Positions 31,226 through 37,562 of a stretch of 37,562 nucleotides of DNA are shown one piece after another. Made by a program: the position numbers and the translations under genes. Origin of the DNA: Deltaproteobacteria bacterium (GTDB lineage Bacteria; Desulfobacterota; DSM-4660; Desulfatiglandales; HGW-15). The stretch covers positions 1 through 37,562 of the forward strand of contig JAFDIC010000004.1 of assembly GCA_019308525.1 (NCBI GenBank). The letters are read 5' to 3'. Each line of letters opens with the position of its first letter. Position 1 is the stretch's first letter. The notes under the pieces were generated by a model. That model made no database searches. It was not told the DNA's origin and was given only the letters and a program-made list of their open reading frames with translations.

Positions 31226-33691
31226 ATGGACCTTCTACGCCGAAAACTAGGTTTCATGGTGATCTTGGTGTCACTGCTTTGGTCTATTTCGACCATCATG
31301 GCTTTTTCATGGGCCGGAACCAAGGAGAATTCGACCCTGACATCAGAAGAGGTCGAGATCCCCGAGGCCCTGAGCCAGCAGAGCATTGATGATCTTGTGG
31401 CTCATCTCAATGACAGCCAGGTACGGCAGCTCGTTATCACCCTGCTGGAAAAAGAGCTGAATCGACGTGCCCTCGAAAGAGGAGAAATCACTGATACCAC
31501 GCCTTCCATGACAGACAAAATCGCGTTGCTGGGCCCGAGGATCAGATTCATGATTTCCGGATCAAAGGCCCTGCCAGGGGATCTGAACCGGGTTTTCCAG
31601 CGTGCCACAGAGGGACAAGGAGTCAGCCGGCTAGCTTCCCTCTTACTCTATCTATTCCTTTTTGTCCTGCTAGGGGCATCGATCGAATGGTTTGTGCGCC
31701 GAAAGACAAGGGCTTCGTACAGCCGACTCCTCAAACCGGATCAATCCACCAGCATGGGCAAAACAGCCCGCATACTTGTCAAGGGGCTCTTTGATCTCGC
31801 CTATCTTGTGGTTTTCCTGGTTGTCCTTGTAACTTCTGCTCTCATCGTTTTTCATGAACACGGACCTTCGCAAACCCTGATCATGACAGGGCTGTTCATC
31901 ATTGTGGCGATCAGGGTGGTCAACATGCTTATGGTGCTTGTATTTGCTCCAAAGCATCCCGCCGTTCGCTTTACACGGTTGGATGATAGCTCCTCCACCT
32001 TCTTTCTTCGCTGGGGCTCGGCATTCCTCTTGGCATGGATCATCCTGCCCAAGCTGATCAACACCTTTTACTACTTTGGCGGCTCTGAACAAGCATTTCT
32101 CTTCCTGCGGACTGTCGGCGGAATGATTATCGCGTCCACACTTGTTATCATGGCCTGGCAGAACAGAAAGCGGATCATCCGCAGGGGTGTGCCCTCTGAA
32201 CTCGGTTCCCTGGAAAGTATGTCTTTCTTCAACGCCAAGAATGCACCCATACTCAACATGATCTTTATCTTTTACGTTCTTTTTCTCTGGGCAATTTCCC
32301 AAACGGAATTGCTGGCGGGTGGAACGGCAAGGGGAAAGGTCATTGTCAGTTTCCTGATTATTCCTGCCTATGTCGCTCTGCACCGCCTGTTTATTCATAT
32401 CTTGCACATTACTTTCGTGAGCCGAACCTCTGACGGCCAAAACGGGGCAGATGAGCAGGAAGAAGATGAAGAACGTATCGAAAGGGAAAGAAGACTCAAG
32501 AACTACCTGGCCGCTTCTTCGAAAGTGATCCAGGTCGTGCTCGCTGTTTTTTCAATCGGTTTTATCCTCTGGCTCTGGGGCATTGAAACGCCCTTTGAGG
32601 GGCGGGCCATCCAGGCATTCTTCAGCATCTTTATCTCTTGCATGCTGGGTTATCTGGTCTGGATCTATACCAAGTCGGCCATTGAAAGAAAACTTGGTGT
32701 GGCAGACAAAACTGCTGCCGAGGAACAATCGGACGAACCTGGCGCCGGCGCCACCAAGACTCGAAGCCAAACATTACTCCCCCTGTTGAAAAAGTTTATC
32801 GGGGTCGTCCTCACCGTCACCGTGGGGTTGATCATCCTGTCATCCCTGGGGGTGAAAATCGCTCCTTTACTCGCGAGCGCAGGTATATTCGGCCTGGCAA
32901 TCGGCCTCGGGTCACAGGCCCTGGTCAAGGACGTGGTGGCCGGCATTTTCTTTCTCATTGATGATGTATTCCGCGTGGGCGACTACGTCACCATCGGGAG
33001 TGAGCAGGGATCAGTCGTGAAGACATCATTGCGTGCCCTGACGTTGCGTCATTACAAGGGCCAGCTCCAGGTCATCCCTTACGGGGACATCAAGTCTGTC
33101 ACCAATTGGAGCCGGGGCCCCATGCTCATGAAATTCAGCTTGCGGCTACCTGCCGACACAAACCTGAAGAAGGTCAAGAAAATCATCAAAAAGATCAACA
33201 AGGAAATGATGGAGGAAGAAGAGTACGGTCCCAACCTGGTGGAGCCCATCAAGTCCCAGGGGGTGAAGAGTATAGAGGATGGTGTCATGAGCGTCAGGGT
33301 AAAATTCAGGGCCCTCCCCGGCACGCAATTTCAGATCAAGCGTGAGGCCTTCAACAGAATTCAAGCAGCTCTGACCAAGGCAGGCATCCCCTTCGCCAGC
33401 CGTGCCGTGATGGTTCAAGTCCCTGATGAACTGAAAGGTAAGGAAGAGGCGGTGGCCCAGGGCCAGACGCCGGCTCCGACTGAACCTGGGGCTGGCAGCG
33501 ATCAAGAAAAGGCGGAGGCCCAAGAGCAACCGCCGACTCCGCCCGAGCCTGAACAGGCCAAAGATCACGAACAAGCAGGGACCCGGGAGCAGCCGCAAGT
33601 TACGCCCACTCCTATTGCGACCAACATATCCGAGGCTGGAGCCGCTGCTGCTGCGTTGCTCCTGGCAGATGGAGAGAAAAAGAAGAAGTAG
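31226..33691 (+). CDS. Large MscS-type mechanosensitive channel with charged C-terminal tail
   Basis: Inner-membrane channel of 821 residues from ATG 31226, which has AAGGAGG 7 nt upstream; an open frame to 31115 is an extension. A signal-like helix (LGFMVILVSLLWSISTIMAF) starts it. A periplasmic part and about eight membrane helices follow, then the MscS core: the pore helix LLASAGIFGLAIGLGSQALV and the beta domain DVFRVGDYVTIGSEQGSV at about residues 542-600. An acidic-basic cytoplasmic linker (QEEDEERIERERRLKNYL) lies in the middle. The last 85 residues (about 735-821) are rich in Pro, Glu, Gln and Ala. It opens when membrane tension rises and protects against osmotic downshock. Confidence 0.88.
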   Translation: MDLLRRKLGFMVILVSLLWSISTIMAFSWAGTKENSTLTSEEVEIPEALSQQSIDDLVAHLNDSQVRQLVITLLEKELNRRALERGEITDTTPSMTDKIALLGPRIRFMISGSKALPGDLNRVFQRATEGQGVSRLASLLLYLFLFVLLGASIEWFVRRKTRASYSRLLKPDQSTSMGKTARILVKGLFDLAYLVVFLVVLVTSALIVFHEHGPSQTLIMTGLFIIVAIRVVNMLMVLVFAPKHPAVRFTRLDDSSSTFFLRWGSAFLLAWIILPKLINTFYYFGGSEQAFLFLRTVGGMIIASTLVIMAWQNRKRIIRRGVPSELGSLESMSFFNAKNAPILNMIFIFYVLFLWAISQTELLAGGTARGKVIVSFLIIPAYVALHRLFIHILHITFVSRTSDGQNGADEQEEDEERIERERRLKNYLAASSKVIQVVLAVFSIGFILWLWGIETPFEGRAIQAFFSIFISCMLGYLVWIYTKSAIERKLGVADKTAAEEQSDEPGAGATKTRSQTLLPLLKKFIGVVLTVTVGLIILSSLGVKIAPLLASAGIFGLAIGLGSQALVKDVVAGIFFLIDDVFRVGDYVTIGSEQGSVVKTSLRALTLRHYKGQLQVIPYGDIKSVTNWSRGPMLMKFSLRLPADTNLKKVKKIIKKINKEMMEEEEYGPNLVEPIKSQGVKSIEDGVMSVRVKFRALPGTQFQIKREAFNRIQAALTKAGIPFASRAVMVQVPDELKGKEEAVAQGQTPAPTEPGAGSDQEKAEAQEQPPTPPEPEQAKDHEQAGTREQPQVTPTPIATNISEAGAAAAALLLADGEKKKK

Positions 33692-33751
33692 AACCATTGT
33701 CCCTGGGTTTTGTCTCCTCCGTCAGATCCAGGGGCCAGGGATATTTTGCCC

Positions 33752-33780
33752 TTGACAGCGAGTGGAGGGGACACTAGTCT
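33752..33780 (+). promoter_or_regulatory. Promoter candidate for the cysteine-rich repeat gene
   Basis: TTGACA (33752-33757) and TAGTCT (33775-33780) are separated by 17 nt. The -35 is perfect, the -10 matches three of six. It would give a leader of about 60 nt. It lies 60 nt after the MscS stop, so the small gene can be transcribed alone. Confidence 0.5.
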
Positions 33781-33847
33781 ACATCACGATAGATTGCTTT
33801 CATTTCATCAATTCAAGTCAACCTACCACCCTGGAAAGGAGAATGAA

Positions 33848-34261
33848 ATGAAATTTTCAAGGACCTTTGCACTTGCTCTTACCCTGATGTTTACTCTGGT
33901 CGTGCCAGCCAATGCACAGCAGCCCCTTGCAGAAATCGTGGCCGAGGGATGCAAGACAGAGCTTGAAGCCTATTGCAAGGACGTAACTCCCGGGGAAGGC
34001 CGGGTCCTCGCCTGCCTGTATGCCCGTTCAGACAAACTTTCCGGAAAATGTGAGTATGCCCTCTACGATGCAGCCGTCCAGCTTGAGCGAGCCCTCACCG
34101 CGCTGACCTATCTCGCCAACGAGTGCGACGATGATCTCGAAACGCTTTGCAGTGACGTGGCCATGGGTAAGGGGCGGCTCATGGACTGCCTGAAAAGCAA
34201 CAGCAAGAAACTTACCAGGCGATGCAATCAAGCCCTGAAGGATGTGGCTGGCGAAAACTAA
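33848..34261 (+). CDS. Periplasmic cysteine-rich (GLG1-type) repeat protein
   Basis: Exported protein of 137 residues. The ATG at 33848 has AAGGAG 6 nt upstream; a longer frame to 33710 is discounted. A signal peptide ends at VPANA-QQP. The mature part holds two copies of the cysteine-rich repeat known from Golgi protein GLG1: GCKTELEAYCKDVTPGEGR with CLYARSDKLSGKCEYAL, and ECDDDLETLCSDVAMGKGR with CLKSNSKKLTRRCNQAL. Each has four cysteines, giving two disulfides per repeat in the periplasm. Function in bacteria is unknown. It stands between a mechanosensitive channel and an outer-membrane barrel, hinting at an envelope role. Confidence 0.85.
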   Translation: MKFSRTFALALTLMFTLVVPANAQQPLAEIVAEGCKTELEAYCKDVTPGEGRVLACLYARSDKLSGKCEYALYDAAVQLERALTALTYLANECDDDLETLCSDVAMGKGRLMDCLKSNSKKLTRRCNQALKDVAGEN

Positions 34262-34526
34262 CTGCCTCAGGATTGGGAATCGTGGTTGGCAGGAATCACC
34301 GAAGACCCGGCTTGCTTTGAGCTTTACAAACCCAGAAATGCCGACAACAGATTGCCGGGATCAATTCCGATTTCTTGCTCCTTAGACATCCCGCGTGCTT
34401 CAAGAGCGGCGGGAGAGCCTTAGAAGATACCGCAGCTTGTACCGGGTCAAGTCAGCGGGCACACCCTGGCCTGGAAGGGAGCAAAATGCCAAACTGCCCC
34501 GGGTGATGCAGGCTTGGCACTTCAGA

Positions 34527-35951
34527 ATGCGATATTTCTTAGTAGTCCTTTTCATAATCATGATTGCCTTCGGTCCTGGGATAACTCCAGATAGAGCTGA
34601 AGCAAAGGCACAACAGCACAAGGTCTCTGCTGGCCCCTGGGAAGCTGAGACGATCCCCAAGGGGCAGCTCTTGGTTGAAGGACCATCGAAATCTGCCGGT
34701 GAAAGTGCCGGTGAAAGGCCAGAGATTCTGGCAAAGAACGACGAGGCTGTTGTGATTCAGGACACTTCTGGGCTTACTGATAATCAAGTTCGTGACAAAG
34801 CAAAAAGAATTGACGAAGAGGAAGCCAAGGAAGCCGCTGGAAGAAGCACCGAGGAAGAGCAGGACGCCCAGCCTTTACAGGGAAAGCCCGAAGAGAAAGA
34901 GAATCTCTGGGAAGATTTGGCTCCTACACCGGAGGGATACGACTGGATCCAGCTAAAGTCCGGGGAATGGCTCAAAGGAGAGTTCAAAAGCCTCTACCGC
35001 AACACCCTTGAATTTGATAGCGATGAACTGGATTTGTTGACGTTTGATTTTGAGGACGTAAGACAGATTCGCACTTACAACGTGGTTACGTTGAGGATTG
35101 AGACCAAGGCGAAAGATCGAAAGGGTCTCTTTGGCCTGCGGGACGCTACGCTCGACTTGAAAGGAATTCTCCGACTGAAAGACGACGAAGTCAGGCTGAT
35201 CCAGGGTGATAGTACGTACAGGTTCCATCGAAATCAAGTGGTCTCTATAGCGATCGGGGAGGGGAAAGAACGGAGGTATTGGTCCGGCAAGGTAACTTTG
35301 AACTTGCAGTTCACAGGTGGAAATACTTCACAGGTGAATTACGGCACCATCGCCTATTTGCAGCGCAGGACCACCCAGACGCGTTTGAGGTTCGATTACT
35401 TGGGGAATTTCTTGAAGGTCAACGGCCAAGAGACAGAGAACAACAACCGGTTGAATGGCAAGTTTGATATTTTTCTGACGCGTTCTCTCTACGTTTCACC
35501 ATTTGCAGAATACTACAAGGATGTGTTCAAGAATATTGACAGACAGACGACATGGGGGCTCGCCGTATGCAAAACTTTTGTTGATACGCCCCGTACCTTG
35601 TTGGATGCATGGGTCGGACCGGCGGCCGTCAGAACGCGATTCGCCACGGTGGAAGAAGGAGAAGATAGACAAAACTCATCCCTCTCTTTCAATGCCGAGA
35701 CCAGAATCGAGCATGAAATAAGCAATGGTCACGACTTGGTCTTTGACTACAGGATTACTGTTTTGGACAAAGCCTCCGGGACTTTCAAGCACCACATGAT
35801 CACGACGTTTGAGAATGAATTGACAAGTTGGCTTGATTTGGACATAAGCTTTCTTTGGGACTACACTCATAACCCAACCCCGACAGAAGAGGGTATAGTA
35901 CCCAAGAAGAGCGATTATCAGTTGATGGTGGGTCTGGGTGTGGAATTTTGA
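34527..35951 (+). CDS. DUF481-type outer-membrane beta-barrel protein with N-terminal extension
   Basis: Protein of 474 residues from ATG 34527. The start is uncertain: 34506 is an in-frame alternative, and neither has a good ribosome-binding site. A signal peptide (MRYFLVVLFIIMIAFG) opens it. Residues 30-130 are charged and low in complexity. A middle domain from about 140 to 240 (WIQLKSGEWLKGEFKSLYR, SM-like strands) precedes the barrel, which covers the last 220 residues (SGKVTLNLQFTGGNTSQVNY to GLGVEF, with the terminal phenylalanine of outer-membrane proteins). The barrel matches the YdiY/DUF481 salt-induced outer-membrane family. It is in a row with an MscS channel and a cysteine-rich protein, suggesting an osmotic or envelope stress group. 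Confidence 0.8.
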   Translation: MRYFLVVLFIIMIAFGPGITPDRAEAKAQQHKVSAGPWEAETIPKGQLLVEGPSKSAGESAGERPEILAKNDEAVVIQDTSGLTDNQVRDKAKRIDEEEAKEAAGRSTEEEQDAQPLQGKPEEKENLWEDLAPTPEGYDWIQLKSGEWLKGEFKSLYRNTLEFDSDELDLLTFDFEDVRQIRTYNVVTLRIETKAKDRKGLFGLRDATLDLKGILRLKDDEVRLIQGDSTYRFHRNQVVSIAIGEGKERRYWSGKVTLNLQFTGGNTSQVNYGTIAYLQRRTTQTRLRFDYLGNFLKVNGQETENNNRLNGKFDIFLTRSLYVSPFAEYYKDVFKNIDRQTTWGLAVCKTFVDTPRTLLDAWVGPAAVRTRFATVEEGEDRQNSSLSFNAETRIEHEISNGHDLVFDYRITVLDKASGTFKHHMITTFENELTSWLDLDISFLWDYTHNPTPTEEGIVPKKSDYQLMVGLGVEF

Positions 35952-35954
35952 GTG

Positions 35955-36263
35955 CCAAGGGACGGTCCATCGATTATCGCTATCTGCAGTCCAGTTTGCG
36001 CGAATGTTTGGCGCGGCTCCGATGTTGGTCGTCTGTGTCACGCGGTAGCGCACTACATACTGGATGTCAGTCAGACTCACGCGCCTCCTGTCGTCGTCGC
36101 CGGCAAAGGACCACCAGTGCTGCGCCCACTGCACCATAAATCCATTTCTGGCCCACGTGAAAACCCAGCGCCATGGGTCCGGCAGACCATTTTCCGGTGC
36201 CGAGCTTCTCAAAGGAAGCGGGTAACCGGGCCGTAGGACCACGAAAGGTATTCTTCCAGAAAT
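35955..36263 (-). pseudogene. Outer-membrane transporter relic (phenol MetA degradation / neuromedin U-like porin)
   Basis: Two frames carry pieces of one barrel protein. The first reads FRGPTARLPASFEKLGTGKW and SAGPMALGFHVGQKWIYGA. About 36138 the frame shifts, and the other frame continues with QHWWSFAGDDDRRRVSLTDI and then APNIRANWTADSDNRWTVP. These are characteristic lines of the PF13557-type transporters. The N-terminal half is missing, and the 3' end is cut at 35955, next to the stop of the DUF481 gene. It is a dead gene fragment. Together with a DUF1254-like tail just upstream it looks like a former two-gene unit. Confidence 0.75.
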
Positions 36264-36264
36264 C

Positions 36265-37176
36265 TCAGAGAATTCTGGACTGTTGAATTTCCTGCCCTAT
36301 TTGACTTCCATTGCTTCGGGGAATTTCCATGTCCCGTCCAGCAGCGGTTTCTGTGGCCTGTATAATCTTACCAGGTAGACCCACCCCGGCACGATCGGCA
36401 GGAAGTTGTCCGCCGATGTAAAAGTTCTGGAAACGGTAAAGGTATTTGAATTGGCTGATGGTTTCCACCTGCGGTGTCGAGGTGGGCCTGTCCGCTGACT
36501 TGGCCGGTTTGGAACACCTGTGTGGAACAAATTCGATACCAGGATAATCGGGCACCTTGGACGGCGGGGCCGAGGCATCAACCTCAATGTACCAGCGGGG
36601 GATTTTCCATTGGCCTTTGCGTTTTTCCAGGCTAGCGTTGTAGGTCCCGCTTGTAAAGACCTTGAAGCCTCCATCGGGCATCGCAAGGGAAATCAGCAAA
36701 TAGGTGCGGACTTCAGCGGTCGCAGCGGTCTGCCGGGCAACGTGAATATTGCCCATTGTGTGCCGCTTGATAACCTTGTTCTTTTCACTGCCCGGTCCGC
36801 GAAAACGAACGTCAACAAATTTACGGAATGCCTCCTTCCCCTTGCAGCGAATAGTTCCAAAGCACGGAACGGTCGTTTCGAAGAGGATGTCGTCAGAGAA
36901 AAGGGCGAACCATTCCTCCCAGCGGTCCTCGTCGATGAGGTAGGAATAGGCGGCCACGTGGTTGATAATGGCCAGTCGGTCCGCCAGGAATTGCGCATCC
37001 GTCGGCAGCGGCTTACCAGAATAGTCGGCCTCCATCATGGGAAGGCGCTGGGGACTCAGCCTTTTTTGAAAATCCGTCTGTGTGCCCCATTCTTTTCCCT
37101 GCCCGGCCAGTGACGGGACCGGGATCAACATGATAAGCACTGCGATGATACTGAACATTTTGATTGACTTTTTCAT
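36265..37176 (-). CDS. Secreted SnoaL/NTF2-like protein, C-terminus replaced by out-of-frame DNA
   Basis: Exported protein of 303 residues. GGAGG lies 7 nt before the ATG, and a signal peptide (MKKSIKMFSIIAVLIMLIPV) ends at SLAG. The domain at residues 60-205 is SnoaL/NTF2-like (ADRLAIINHVAAYSYLIDED, then WEEWFALFSDDILFET, and later TSGTYNASLEKRKGQWKIPR). Members of this fold act as small hydrolases, isomerases or ligand binders. From about residue 256 the sequence no longer looks like a domain: the same DNA, read one frame over, encodes the end of a DUF1254-type protein. So the C-terminus was formed by fusion with a relic, although the SnoaL core is probably still functional. Confidence 0.78.
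   Translation of the reverse strand: MKKSIKMFSIIAVLIMLIPVPSLAGQGKEWGTQTDFQKRLSPQRLPMMEADYSGKPLPTDAQFLADRLAIINHVAAYSYLIDEDRWEEWFALFSDDILFETTVPCFGTIRCKGKEAFRKFVDVRFRGPGSEKNKVIKRHTMGNIHVARQTAATAEVRTYLLISLAMPDGGFKVFTSGTYNASLEKRKGQWKIPRWYIEVDASAPPSKVPDYPGIEFVPHRCSKPAKSADRPTSTPQVETISQFKYLYRFQNFYIGGQLPADRAGVGLPGKIIQATETAAGRDMEIPRSNGSQIGQEIQQSRIL
36297..36410 (-). pseudogene. Tail of a DUF1254-type protein in the alternate frame
   Basis: Within the 3' end of the SnoaL gene, the next frame reads DNFLPIVPGWVYLVRLYRPQ, then KPLLDGTWKFPEAMEVK, and ends at TAG 36297-36299. This fits the conserved closing segment of DUF1254/DUF1214 proteins (a WLP..PG..Y..LRLY.P.....D.TW pattern). The rest of that gene is not found. 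The match is short but specific. Confidence 0.6.
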
Positions 37177-37217
37177 TTTCTGTCCTCCAGCCAGGTGAGC
37201 AATATTGAGTGTTTTTA

Positions 37218-37458
37218 TTACTTGTTTAGAGCGGAAAGATAGGCCTTAATCACCTTGTCCCAGGTGTCGTACTTCGGTTTCCAGCCCCATTCCCTGATCG
37301 AACTGCTGTCGTCCACCATGTGGGAAGCGGACTTCAACAAACTGTCCCATTCCGGATTCACATCGAATGTAATCTGCGCGTCGGGAATTTTTTCTAACCA
37401 CTTCTGCTGCGAGCAACGCGGAGCCGCCTGTGACAATTACATGCTCTTGTACTGTCAT
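37218..37458 (-). pseudogene. NAD-dependent epimerase relic (threonine dehydrogenase-like), internal deletion
   Basis: A gene beginning with AGAGGT and ATG 37458 opens MTVQEHVIVTGGSALLAAEV, a Rossmann start like the TGGSG of epimerases. After about 25 codons the frame must shift to continue with IPDAQITFDVNPEWDSLL and REWGWKPKYDTWDKVIKAYL, the C-terminal end of this family, to a TAA at 37218. About 200 central residues are gone. The C-terminal pattern (DDS, then WGWKPKYD) resembles epimerase-type L-threonine dehydrogenases. Confidence 0.7.
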
Positions 37459-37482
37459 ACTTACCTCTCCTTTTTCATGTGA

Positions 37483-37562
37483 CTAATCAAAATCATACTC
37501 TGTCACGATAGGTTTTCTACCCGTTGTCTTGTCCGTAAAATACTCGTTGAAACAAAGCCCGA
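37483..37562 (-). CDS. C-terminal end of an unidentified protein (5' part outside window)
   Basis: The last 25 codons of a gene entering from the right edge: GLCFNEYFTDKTTGRKP, then IVTEYDFD, stop TAG at 37483-37485. The composition looks like real protein, and the adjacent epimerase relic starts 25 nt later with its own ribosome-binding site. Too short to identify. Confidence 0.5.
   Translation of the reverse strand, partial: GLCFNEYFTDKTTGRKPIVTEYDFD

Overview
The window looks like chromosome of an anaerobic member of the Desulfobacterota (former Deltaproteobacteria) or a close relative. This is an inference. It rests on two flavoproteins of the fumarate reductase / APS reductase alpha type with small 4Fe-4S partners, a GltD-like oxidoreductase with a built-in ferredoxin domain, a pterin-type metallo-beta-lactamase, tripartite tricarboxylate transport genes, and many relics of catabolic genes. 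No rRNA, tRNA, CRISPR array or intact transposase was found.

Layout. 1-2962 (minus): a LolA-like periplasmic protein followed by two FtsX-fold ABC permeases, the second cut by the window edge. 3234-4085: a metallo-beta-lactamase fold protein. 4861-9017 (minus): an IclR regulator, then tctC-tctB-tctA with a strong hairpin between tctC and tctB. 9245-10513: a divergent MFS carrier. 10549-14338: a mixed zone with two decayed amidohydrolase genes, a TctB fragment, a palindrome cluster resembling an IS200/IS605-type remnant, an OsmC protein, an AprA-like flavoprotein with a ferredoxin, and a 49-residue zinc-ribbon protein. 14368-19636 (minus): an acyl-CoA ligase, a second flavoprotein and the GltD-like protein, behind a promoter flanked by two palindromic operators. 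20002-20470: a frameshifted MFS relic. 20585-26407: argG-carA-carB. 26429-28725 (minus): an MFS carrier and an enoyl-CoA hydratase, each with its own promoter. 29077-29466: a RidA-family protein. 29487-30542: a lipoprotein. 31226-35951: a large MscS channel, a cysteine-rich-repeat protein and a DUF481-type outer-membrane barrel. 35955-37562 (minus): a SnoaL-like protein and relics of a porin, a DUF1254 protein and an NAD-dependent epimerase.

The strongest discovery is in front of argG. A 26-codon leader ORF (20643-20723) has five arginine codons within six consecutive codons. Its 3' half can form a hairpin that excludes an antiterminator, and the antiterminator in turn excludes a 17-bp intrinsic terminator ending just before the argG ribosome-binding site. 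This is the architecture of ribosome-mediated transcription attenuation, here sensing charged tRNA-Arg to control citrulline-to-argininosuccinate conversion and carbamoyl phosphate supply together.

Taken together the accessory genes suggest uptake of carboxylic acids (TTT and MFS carriers), activation by a CoA ligase, hydration by a crotonase, and electron transfer through the flavoprotein/ferredoxin/GltD-like set. The substrate cannot be read from sequence. Many catabolic genes here are deleted or frameshifted, so the region is being remodelled.
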